Of a stretch of 8,967 nt of DNA, positions 1 through 5,765 are shown in pieces. Position numbers and translations under genes: made by a program. Source of the stretch: an uncultured Oxalobacteraceae bacterium (GTDB lineage Bacteria; Pseudomonadota; Gammaproteobacteria; Burkholderiales; Burkholderiaceae). Where the stretch lies: contig CAMLDH010000139.1 of assembly GCA_946478765.1 (NCBI GenBank), positions 1-8,967 of the forward strand, in the 5' to 3' direction. How positions within the stretch are numbered: the first letter of the stretch is position 1; every line of letters begins with the position of its first letter. The notes beneath the pieces were generated by a model. That model was given only the letters and a program-made list of their open reading frames with translations, did no database searches and had not been told where the DNA came from.

Positions 1-12
1 AGGACCGGAAAA

Positions 13-903
13 ATGCACACTCGCACCCGTCCAACTACCGAATCTAGGTTGAATGCAATCCGCGTGTTCGTCATCGCGGCAAGACTGCAAAGCTTCAAGA
101 AAGCGGCAGCGGCATTGTTTGTCACGCCGGGTGCAGTAAGCCGCCAGATCCAGACGCTCGAAGAACATCTCGGCATGCCGCTGTTCGAACGCAAATTCCG
201 GGAAATCCGCCTGACCCAGATGGGCGAGCTCTATCTGTCGCAGGTCGGGCCGGCCGTGGAGGCCATCGACAGCGCGACACAGCGCATTCAGGATTTGACC
301 CGGCGGGCGACGGTGAGAGTCGATTCGACGCCGACCTTTGCGATGTACTGGCTCATTCCGCGCCTCGCGCAATTCCATGCCGCGCATCCCGACATCGAGG
401 TCCGGCTGACCACCTCGCAAGGCATCGCCGAACGCGGCAAGGACGTCGATCTGTTCATCCGGCGCGATCCGAAGCAGTTCAATGGCATGGATGGACAGAG
501 CTTCATGACCGAATGGTCGTCGATCGTCTGCAGTCCGGACCTGGCCAACTGGCAGCGCTTGCGCACGCCACAGGCGATTGTGCAGTCGACCTTGATCACG
601 ATGCGCTCGCGCGCCGATCTGTGGCCAAAATGGTTTGCGCTGCACGGTTTGAACGTCGCACAGGTCAAGCGGCACGTCAATCTGGACAACACGATACTGG
701 CGATCCAGGCGGTCATCGAAGGGCTGGGTATCGGATTGATGCCATGCCTGTTTCTGGACGGCCTGCTGAAAGCGCAGACGCTGGTGTGCCCGCCGGGCGC
801 CGCGCCGCTATCGACCGGCGCCTACCACGTGCTGCAAGCGCGGAAAAACCCTGCGCTCGGCGCGCATACCTTTGCGCGCTGGCTGCAACAGGCCGCTGCC
901 TAA
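13..903 (+). CDS. LysR-type transcriptional regulator (GcvA-like)
   Basis: DNA-binding transcription factor of the LysR family, 296 aa, normal full length. The N-terminal winged helix-turn-helix occupies about residues 12-72, with the recognition region around residues 28-50 (KKAAAALFVTPGAVSRQIQT) followed by the usual LFER..R...LT..G..Y segment at 58-74. The effector-binding domain follows from about residue 100 (VRVDSTPTFAMYWLIPRL) to the end. The LIPRL.QF...HP.IEVRL pattern is typical of the GcvA/AmpR-like branch; the effector cannot be told from sequence. The start at 13 has an AGGA at 1-4, 8 nt upstream. The frame is open to the window edge, but this start gives the normal family N-terminus. 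LysR regulators often control a divergent neighbour, which here would lie left of the window. No regulated partner is visible downstream. Confidence 0.93.
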   Translation: MHTRTRPTTESRLNAIRVFVIAARLQSFKKAAAALFVTPGAVSRQIQTLEEHLGMPLFERKFREIRLTQMGELYLSQVGPAVEAIDSATQRIQDLTRRATVRVDSTPTFAMYWLIPRLAQFHAAHPDIEVRLTTSQGIAERGKDVDLFIRRDPKQFNGMDGQSFMTEWSSIVCSPDLANWQRLRTPQAIVQSTLITMRSRADLWPKWFALHGLNVAQVKRHVNLDNTILAIQAVIEGLGIGLMPCLFLDGLLKAQTLVCPPGAAPLSTGAYHVLQARKNPALGAHTFARWLQQAAA

Positions 904-1167
904 AGCGTATCCCGTCCGGCTTGCAGCCATCAAACGGCAAAAAATTGCCCAGCAAAAATGTGTGCTCACCCCTTAAAAGAGGCGTCATGCCACCGCAAAA
1001 AATGGCGCTTTTGCACGAATTACGCCGTTTGAAAATGCAAAATCCCATGTTCATGGGATGGCTTGAACATCGATGCGCACTTGATCATATGGCATGTTTG
1101 CAGATGTCAAAACCACATGCATTTTGGCAATTGATTTTGATGGTCGCGTTTGGCTCAAGGAGAAAAA
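904..1167. other. Intergenic gap, AT-richer than flanking genes
   Basis: This stretch of about 260 bp between the LysR gene and the next + strand gene has no convincing coding frame. It is richer in A+T than its neighbours and holds several short T- and A-runs and one good palindrome (listed separately). An 8-bp inverted repeat (GGCTGCAA at 881-888 and TTGCAGCC at 921-928) spans the end of the LysR gene. Its arms are 32 nt apart and no T-run follows, so I do not call it a terminator. I could not pick a clear -35/-10 pair for the downstream gene. Confidence 0.5.
1042..1059. promoter_or_regulatory. Palindromic operator-like site
   Basis: Two perfect 8-bp arms, ATCCCATG and CATGGGAT, are separated by only TT. 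A 2-nt spacer is too short for a stable RNA hairpin, so a dimeric regulator site on DNA is the more natural reading. It lies about 108 bp upstream of the start of the 128-aa gene at 1168. The binding protein is unknown; nothing links it directly to the LysR protein next door, whose family prefers T-N11-A sites. Confidence 0.35.
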
Positions 1168-1554
1168 ATGCACCTATTTCTGGTACTTACCCGCTACATG
1201 AACGGCTTGCAAGACGAGCGTGTATTTTCATCGGGGCGGGATGCGTATGCGTATATCCGCAGCGTGACGCAAATACATGCGTCCGAGATTCTGGAAATCC
1301 CGGTGATAGGCGAGTTGGAGAGCCCGGATACGGTGTACACGGTCAGCTGGAACGACCGCACGCGCGACACCTGCAATTTCGAAGGCGTATATGGCAGCTA
1401 CCCGCACGCGAAACGGGCGGTGGGCGATCAGGGACGCGTGCTGCGCCGCGCCATCCACGTTAGCGACATCGATGGACAACAGCCGTCATCCGTGATGCTT
1501 CAACAACGCGTTGCACGGAAAGCCAAGTTTCTTGGTTTTCATGGCGCAACCTGA
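1168..1554 (+). CDS. Hypothetical protein, 128 aa
   Basis: I do not recognise the family. The product is 128 aa, soluble, with no signal peptide or membrane helix. Start: ATG at 1168 has AAGGAG at 1157-1162, five nucleotides upstream, a textbook Shine-Dalgarno. A TTG in frame at 1150 would include that site inside the gene and is rejected. The first 95 residues look like a compact alpha/beta fold: a hydrophobic first strand (HLFLVLTRY), a helical stretch (GRDAYAYIRSVTQ), an acidic strand region (EILEIPVIGELESPDTVYTVSW) and an aromatic segment (CNFEGVYGSYPHAKRAV). The last 30 residues are basic and Gln-rich and probably flexible. Codon use resembles the flanking chromosomal genes. It appears monocistronic: the LysR gene ends 264 bp upstream and the next gene is on the other strand. 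Confidence 0.75.
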   Translation: MHLFLVLTRYMNGLQDERVFSSGRDAYAYIRSVTQIHASEILEIPVIGELESPDTVYTVSWNDRTRDTCNFEGVYGSYPHAKRAVGDQGRVLRRAIHVSDIDGQQPSSVMLQQRVARKAKFLGFHGAT

Positions 1555-1558
1555 AACG

Positions 1559-1573
1559 CGCCCTGCAAGGGCG
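1559..1573. repeat. Short GC-rich hairpin after the 128-aa gene
   Basis: CGCCCT and AGGGCG pair as a 6-bp stem around a GCA loop, five nucleotides beyond the stop codon of the preceding gene. No T-run follows, so it is not a standard intrinsic terminator. It could slow 3' exonuclease decay or assist Rho-dependent ending. Confidence 0.3.
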
Positions 1574-1597
1574 GCCCGCTCCTGCAAAATCACAATA

Positions 1598-1624
1598 TGG
1601 CGACGATAGTCGTCATGATCGCCA
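1598..1624. repeat. Nested inverted repeats, possible 3' structure of the minus-strand gene
   Basis: TGGCGA (1598-1603) pairs with TCGCCA (1619-1624), and inside it GACGA (1602-1606) pairs with TCGTC (1610-1614). The two stems share two bases and so are mutually exclusive. On the minus strand the structure lies about 40 nt beyond the stop of the 83-aa gene and is followed by an A/T-rich run (TATTGTGATTTT) without a clean T tract. It is a weak candidate for a minus-strand transcript end. Confidence 0.25.
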
Positions 1625-1645
1625 GTTCTCGCTGTCCTGGCGCGC

Positions 1646-1678
1646 GCCATCCAATGAAAAGCCTCTACATTGGATGGC
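1646..1678 (-). repeat. Perfect 11-bp inverted repeat spanning the stop codon of the 83-aa gene
   Basis: GCCATCCAATG (1646-1656) and CATTGGATGGC (1668-1678) are perfectly complementary around an 11-nt loop. In the minus-strand mRNA one arm is made by the last codons (Gly-His-Pro-Met), the UAG stop lies at the loop edge, and the second arm is 3' untranslated. No T-run follows on the minus strand. On the + strand a T7 run (1691-1697) starts 12 nt beyond the stem, too far for a typical terminator. Stabilisation of the 3' end or an effect on termination are both possible. Confidence 0.55.
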
Positions 1679-1916
1679 CCAGTCCGACCAGTTTTTTTAC
1701 GCTCGATATCGCGTAGCCCTTGTCGTCGATTTGTCCAAGGACATCGTTCCACGAAAGCCCGGTCGCCTCTTCATCGTTTCTCTCCAGATCGAGATCGCGC
1801 TGTGCAGTTTCCCAATCGGTATTGATTGCTTCTTCAGGAATAGGTTTTCCTTGAGGAACCATCAGATACGAATATTGGCCGCCGATTTCGGGCCTTCTAT
1901 ATAAATCGACTCTCAT
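1665..1916 (-). CDS. Small conserved protein, probable DUF6139 family
   Basis: The product is 83 aa, acidic and cytosolic, of unknown function. The N-terminus MRVDLYRRPEIGGQYSYLMV, followed by a VPQGKPIPEEA segment and NTDWE, and a C-terminal DDKGYAISSV motif match my memory of small betaproteobacterial DUF6139 proteins (mostly about 75-90 aa). This assignment comes from recall, not a search. Start: a longer reading from 2000 exists, but ATG at 1916 has GGAGG (1922-1926) five nucleotides upstream, and the family N-terminus begins with this Met, so I chose it. The gene stands alone, on the strand opposite to both neighbours. Its 3' end forms one arm of a perfect inverted repeat. Confidence 0.78.
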   Translation of the reverse strand: MRVDLYRRPEIGGQYSYLMVPQGKPIPEEAINTDWETAQRDLDLERNDEEATGLSWNDVLGQIDDKGYAISSVKKLVGLGHPM

Positions 1917-1942
1917 TCTTGCCTCCGTGTAAAACAAGCATC

Positions 1943-1958
1943 CCTTGTTGCCTTGTTG
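1943..1958. repeat. Tandem 8-bp direct repeat CCTTGTTG x2
   Basis: Two exact adjacent copies of CCTTGTTG lie 27-42 bp upstream of the start of the 83-aa minus-strand gene, in the region where its promoter should sit. It may be a regulator half-site pair or simple slippage; only two copies are present. Confidence 0.4.
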
Positions 1959-2001
1959 ACCGCAGCTTCTCTGAAAGGTTGCTGCATTCATCTCTTCCAC
2001 C

Positions 2002-2027
2002 GATGGCTAAGGCGCCATCATTTTTTT
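2002..2027 (+). terminator. Intrinsic terminator-like hairpin with T7 tract
   Basis: GATGGC (2002-2007) and GCCATC (2014-2019) form a 6-bp stem around a 6-nt loop, then one A and seven Ts (2021-2027). This has the form of a + strand Rho-independent terminator. The only + strand gene upstream ends at 1554, and the minus-strand 83-aa gene lies between. The element would therefore end either read-through transcription antisense to that gene or a short unannotated RNA. The stem is of modest strength. Confidence 0.45.
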
Positions 2028-2120
2028 CATTTATTTGCAGCATCGATAACGAAAGCAGGGAAAAGCTGCGCGTTCTGCAAACATGCGCGAAATAATCTTT
2101 CCGAGTTGCATAAACGAGTA

Positions 2121-2149
2121 TTGAATCGAGGCAATCCGATATTTAGAAT
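2121..2149 (+). promoter_or_regulatory. Sigma70-like promoter for the exported hydrolase
   Basis: TTGAAT (2121-2126; 4 of 6 to TTGACA) and TAGAAT (2144-2149; 5 of 6 to TATAAT) are separated by exactly 17 bp. The local sequence is A+T rich. Predicted transcription start is near 2156, which leaves a 5' untranslated leader of about 190 nt before the hydrolase ATG at 2346. No stronger pair was seen nearer the gene. Confidence 0.45.
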
Positions 2150-2345
2150 GGCCAACGTTGCCCTATCAAAACACCACGATCAGTCTCGCTGACATGCAAG
2201 GTTTGCACGGTGACGGCCTTGTGCGCACGCGCCGTTCCGAATCGTCGGCCAGAAACTTTTTCGATAGGCAATCCGCTTCAACCGAAGCGCGTCGGTGGTC
2301 CGCTGTGCGGCCCGATTTTTTGCAATTCGAACGGGTGTCAGGCGC
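2150..2345 (+). other. Long leader region of the hydrolase gene
   Basis: Almost 200 bp with no convincing coding frame. The one frame that runs in has only a TTG start at 2158, no ribosome site and no family resemblance. The leader holds a 6-bp hairpin with a 4-nt loop (CGCTTC 2274-2279, GAAGCG 2284-2289), not followed by Ts. No recognisable riboswitch motif was found by eye. Confidence 0.3.
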
Positions 2346-3575
2346 ATGTCAAATTTTTTCCCTCGGAAGCGTGATGTAACGAAAAGCTGGGCACTCGGGA
2401 TCGCGCTCGGTATTGCAGTGATGGGCTCGAATATGCCGGGCAATGCCTGTGCGGCGCAAACCGTCGTGCTGAATACGGCGCTCAACGAGCACGTCGTGAT
2501 GGTGCCGGCGATTTCCGGCGCGGACAGCGTGCAACTCGAGACCACGATTTACACACCGCCGGGTGATGGCCCGTTTCCGTTACTGATCATGAACCATGGA
2601 AAAGCGCTGGGCAATCCGCGCCAACAGGGGCGCGATCGCTTTGTCGTCATCAGCCGCGAATTCGTCAAGCATGGCTATGCGGTGGTGATTCCGATGCGCA
2701 AGGGCTTTTCGAAATCCAGCGGAAATTATGTGGAAAACGAATGCGACATGGCCGGCAACGGCCAAATCCAGGCAGACGATTTGCAAGCCACGCTGAACTA
2801 CATCGTCACGCAAAGCTGGGCCGACAAGAGCCACATCCTGGTGGCGGGGCAATCGTACGGCGGGCTGGCAACGATGGCGTTCGGCACGCGCGGATTCCCC
2901 GGCGTGAAAGGGCTGATCAATTTTGCCGGCGGCTTGCGCCTGCACGGCGGCGATTGTCCATGGCAAGCGTCGCTGGTGCATGCATTTGCCGAATTCGGCA
3001 AACACACGATGGTGCCCAGCTTGTGGTTTTACGGCGCCAACGACAAACACTTCAATCCGGAGCTGGCGGCAAAAATGCATCAAGCCTATGTCGGCGCCGG
3101 CGGCAATGCCCGGCTGGTCGCGTTCGGATCGTTCAAGAACGATGCGCACGGCATGAGCGGCAGCTGGGACGGCATCAAGATATGGTGGCCGGAAACCGAG
3201 AAATTTCTCCGGCAGGTAGGCATGCCGGCCGACGAGACGGTCGTTTTGTCGGATGAGCTGCGGCAGCAAAAAACCGACTTCGCCGCGCTCGACAATGTCG
3301 ACGCAGTGCCGTATCTGAAAGAGAAAGGCCGCAACGCATATCGCGCATTTCTCGGCAAATCCTTGCCACGGGCATTCGCCGTTTCGCCTAGCGGCGCCTG
3401 GAGCTGGGCCGAGGATGGCGACGATCCGCAGGCGCAGGTGCTCGCCAATTGCGAAAAAAGCAGCAAGGGACCGTGCAAATTGTATGCCGTCGACGATTAT
3501 GTCGTGTGGCCCGACGTGCACCAGGCGACGGCTGCTCCTGTGATGCCTACCGAGGGTAGCGCGACAGGAAAGTAA
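2346..3575 (+). CDS. Exported alpha/beta hydrolase (dienelactone hydrolase / prolyl-oligopeptidase-like)
   Basis: Probable periplasmic serine hydrolase, 409 aa from ATG 2346. N-terminus: basic start (PRKR), hydrophobic core WALGIALGIAVMG, and likely signal peptidase cleavage at ACA|AQ after residue 36. The catalytic domain has the oxyanion-region motif MNHGK at 82-86, the nucleophile elbow GQSYGG with Ser170, Asp233 in GANDKHF and His268 in NDAHGM, in the right order and spacing for a complete triad. Residues 300-409 go beyond the usual hydrolase core. They include a WSWAEDGDD segment (352-360) and a pair Cys369/Cys377 before KLYAVDDYVVW, perhaps a disulfide-bonded accessory domain. The substrate is unknown (ester or peptide). 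Start choice: a GTG at 2295 would place a basic stretch ahead of the signal peptide; 2346 gives a normal one, although its ribosome site (CAGG) is weak. The next gene follows after 57 bp, possibly cotranscribed. Confidence 0.85.
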   Translation: MSNFFPRKRDVTKSWALGIALGIAVMGSNMPGNACAAQTVVLNTALNEHVVMVPAISGADSVQLETTIYTPPGDGPFPLLIMNHGKALGNPRQQGRDRFVVISREFVKHGYAVVIPMRKGFSKSSGNYVENECDMAGNGQIQADDLQATLNYIVTQSWADKSHILVAGQSYGGLATMAFGTRGFPGVKGLINFAGGLRLHGGDCPWQASLVHAFAEFGKHTMVPSLWFYGANDKHFNPELAAKMHQAYVGAGGNARLVAFGSFKNDAHGMSGSWDGIKIWWPETEKFLRQVGMPADETVVLSDELRQQKTDFAALDNVDAVPYLKEKGRNAYRAFLGKSLPRAFAVSPSGAWSWAEDGDDPQAQVLANCEKSSKGPCKLYAVDDYVVWPDVHQATAAPVMPTEGSATGK

Positions 3576-3632
3576 AGACAATCGCCGCGCCATCGCATAT
3601 CATGTCGGCCCTTCTGAACGTGCGAGGTTTTC

Positions 3633-4883
3633 ATGGCAAATGCATGCGGCGTGGATTTCGGCACCTCCAATTCCACGGTCGGCTGGAGCCGCCCGGGACA
3701 ACCGGCGCTGCTGGCGCTGGAAGACGGCAAGGTCACGCTGCCGTCGGTCGTGTTCTTCAATGCCGATGAAGACGCGGTGTATTTCGGACGCGCGGCGCTC
3801 ACCAATTATCTGGCAGGCCATGAAGGCCGCTTGATGCGCTCGTTGAAAAGCCTGCTCGGCACGGCCCTGATGGATGGCCAGACCGAGGTGGAGGGCCGCG
3901 CATTGCCGTTTCGCACACTGCTCGCGCAATTCATCGGCGAACTCAAGCGGCGCGCGGAACAGGCGGCCGGCCGCCCGTTTACCAGTGCGGTACTGGGCCG
4001 GCCGGTGCATTTCGTCGATGACAATGCAGCCGCCGACCAGCTGGCCGAAACCACGCTAGGCGATATCGCGCGCGCGGCCGGCTTCACCGACATCGCATTC
4101 CAGTACGAGCCGATTGCCGCCGCGTTCGATTACGAGTCGCAGATCGCGCGCGAAGAACTGGTGCTGATCGCCGATATCGGCGGCGGCACCTCGGATTTTT
4201 CGCTGGTCCGGCTGTCGCCGCAGCGCGCCGCCAAAACCGATCGGCGCGACGACATTCTCGCCAGCGCCGGCGTGCATATCGGCGGCACCGACTTCGACAA
4301 ATATCTGAGCCTGTCCTGCGTGATGCCGCTGATGGGCCTGGGCAGCCGCCTCAACGGCAATGCCGAAGTGCCGTCGAGTTATTACTTCAACCTCGCGACC
4401 TGGCACACCATCAACCTCGCGTACACGCAAAAAACCTGGCTGCAGTTGAAAGAGGTCTATCGCGATGCGCGCGAACGCGACAAGCTGGACTGCTTGCTGA
4501 ACCTGATCAAGGAGCGCGCCGGCCACTGGCTCGCGCTTCAGGTGGAGGAGGGCAAGATCGCGCTATCGGACGCTGTCAGCACGGAACTGAATCTCGACCG
4601 CCTCACGCCGCGCCATGTCCTGCCGCTCAAGCGCACGGAATTCGATGGCGCGATCGCGCATCTGATCACACGGGTGGAAGACACGGTAGGCAATTTGTTG
4701 CGCGACGCGGGTGTGACGGCCGACGCGGTGGACACGGTATTTTTTACCGGCGGATCGAGCGGCGTGCATCTGCTGCGCGAAAAAATCGCGGCGCAGGTGC
4801 CGGCTGCGCGGCAGGTCGAAGGCGATCGATTCGGCAGCATCGGCGCCGGGCTGGCGCTTGATGCGATGAGGAAGTTTGGATAA
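3633..4883 (+). CDS. Hsp70-family ATPase-domain protein, YegD-like
   Basis: Putative cytosolic chaperone-like protein of the YegD group, 416 aa. It has the Hsp70/actin-type nucleotide-binding domain. Phosphate-1 loop GVDFGTSNSTVGW is at 6-18; the GRPVHF motif at 122-127; FQYEPIAAAFDYE at 156-168, as in YegD; phosphate-2 loop ADIGGGTSDFSL at 180-191; IGGTDFD at 216-222; and the adenosine-site FTGGSSGVHLLR at 371-382 with FGSIGAGLA at 400-408. The canonical substrate-binding and lid domains of DnaK are absent, as is usual for YegD (about 450 aa in E. coli). The client and partner are unknown. Start: ATG 3633 is preceded by GAGG five nucleotides upstream and leads directly into the phosphate loop. 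It lies 57 bp after the hydrolase and may share its transcript. No frameshift or missing core motif was seen. Confidence 0.9.
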   Translation: MANACGVDFGTSNSTVGWSRPGQPALLALEDGKVTLPSVVFFNADEDAVYFGRAALTNYLAGHEGRLMRSLKSLLGTALMDGQTEVEGRALPFRTLLAQFIGELKRRAEQAAGRPFTSAVLGRPVHFVDDNAAADQLAETTLGDIARAAGFTDIAFQYEPIAAAFDYESQIAREELVLIADIGGGTSDFSLVRLSPQRAAKTDRRDDILASAGVHIGGTDFDKYLSLSCVMPLMGLGSRLNGNAEVPSSYYFNLATWHTINLAYTQKTWLQLKEVYRDARERDKLDCLLNLIKERAGHWLALQVEEGKIALSDAVSTELNLDRLTPRHVLPLKRTEFDGAIAHLITRVEDTVGNLLRDAGVTADAVDTVFFTGGSSGVHLLREKIAAQVPAARQVEGDRFGSIGAGLALDAMRKFG

Positions 4884-4893
4884 GTTGAGTGGG

Positions 4894-4951
4894 GTGGGCG
4901 CGGTCTCATCGTGCCCACGCGGATCAATGCAGCGTGGATGGGTACCCGTGC
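4894..4951. repeat. Hairpin cluster resembling a dispersed GTGGGCACG-type intergenic repeat
   Basis: GTGGGCGCG (4894-4902) and CGTGCCCAC (4910-4918) form a 9-bp stem with one wobble pair and a 7-nt loop, 10 nt after the yegD-like stop. CCACGC (4915-4920) can also pair with GCGTGG (4932-4937), and a perfect GGGTACCC palindrome follows at 4940-4947. Similar GTGGGCACG...CGTGCCCAC blocks are, from memory, frequent between genes in Oxalobacteraceae. This copy seems to break off after CCCGTGCC at about 4951, where a longer unit would continue into a closing arm. There is no T-run, so it is not a standard terminator. Confidence 0.45.
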
Positions 4952-5039
4952 CGAATGGATTTTTCACGTGCGGCGGCGACATTGATCGCATCGAGTGGTA
5001 ATGCAACTTCAATCAATTTCTTTGGTGTTTTAATCGGGA

Positions 5040-5765
5040 TCATACGAATCCTGGTGCTTGTTGCCGCAATGTATCTTCGGCAATTTGGCCGAAGAATTGG
5101 CGTGTTAGACTAAAAAAACGGCTTAGCCGGTTGTTGGTCGGCACTAGATCAATAGCCGCTAAGTCGACAAGACTCCATCCCTTGGCTATGTGCTCCTGAA
5201 ATAGACTATCCAGTTCATCCCACCACTGGCGCCTTCGCGTAATCAAGTAGGGGCTGTTGAGGTTGAGCGTGTCGATGGTATATTGCGCTCGATCTCGCTC
5301 CTGAATATTCAAGGTCGAGGCTGGTATGACCCGACCATCGGAGAGGTAGACAAAAAAACGACGCGAATCTTGTTGATAACAGGATACGAAGCGCCTAACG
5401 TCACAAGCTCGTTGCTTCGCAGGTGCATGACCGCCAAAAACTTCATGCCTCTGTGCATTGAAGGCAGGCAAGTCATGTACGCTTTCAAGCGCACTTGCGG
5501 CTAAGTTACTGTAATCAAACGTGCGCTGCGGGTTTTGGCTTTTATTTTCCACATGCTCAATGTGGTACCCCAACCCTTCTTGATCGGCTCGTAGTTCACT
5601 GTAGCAACATAGGTGATATTGCTCGTTTAGTATGTCGAGCATAAGAGCTGACTTGTAATCAAAATTTCGCCATCGACTTGTAGCCTGCCCATGTGTTTGA
5701 GGTGGCATTGCATTAGCTTGGGTCAAGTGATAGCCACCGTTACCTAGTTTCGTGATTGCCCTCAT
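5040..5765 (-). CDS. ptuB: HNH endonuclease, TIGR02646 / PtuB-like (Septu effector)
   Basis: Predicted DNA-cleaving effector of a Septu-type anti-phage pair, 241 aa. HNH/beta-beta-alpha motif: HIEHVENKS at 68-76 with His71 as the likely general base, Asn87 in FDYSNLAAS, and His113 in FGGHAPAK, corresponding to the last HNH histidine. A CCYSE motif (53-57) sits where many relatives have a CxxC zinc-type pair; here the fourth position is Ser and the later CGH is GGH, so metal coordination may be lost or different. The C-terminal half ([43 protein letters not shown]) is well formed and typical of the group as I recall it. Start ATG 5765 overlaps the ATPase stop as ATGA and has AGGAGG at 5776-5781, ten nt upstream. 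It is expected to work with the upstream ATPase. The symbol is by function and context, not by proven orthology. Confidence 0.8.
   Translation of the reverse strand: MRAITKLGNGGYHLTQANAMPPQTHGQATSRWRNFDYKSALMLDILNEQYHLCCYSELRADQEGLGYHIEHVENKSQNPQRTFDYSNLAASALESVHDLPAFNAQRHEVFGGHAPAKQRACDVRRFVSCYQQDSRRFFVYLSDGRVIPASTLNIQERDRAQYTIDTLNLNSPYLITRRRQWWDELDSLFQEHIAKGWSLVDLAAIDLVPTNNRLSRFFSLTRQFFGQIAEDTLRQQAPGFV

Noticed and set aside
513..1463. 316-codon + strand frame overlapping the LysR gene and the 128-aa gene
   Set aside because: It is out of frame with two better supported genes, Arg/Ala-rich in the way of GC shadow frames, and has no ribosome site.
2158..2379. 73-codon + strand frame in the hydrolase leader
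   Set aside because: It has a TTG start without a ribosome site, overlaps the hydrolase start, and its translation resembles no protein I know.
2580..3593. Long open frame on the minus strand (337 codons) opposite the hydrolase gene
   Set aside because: It is antisense to a gene with an intact catalytic triad and signal peptide; its translation has no recognisable domain, and such frames are common opposite high-GC genes.
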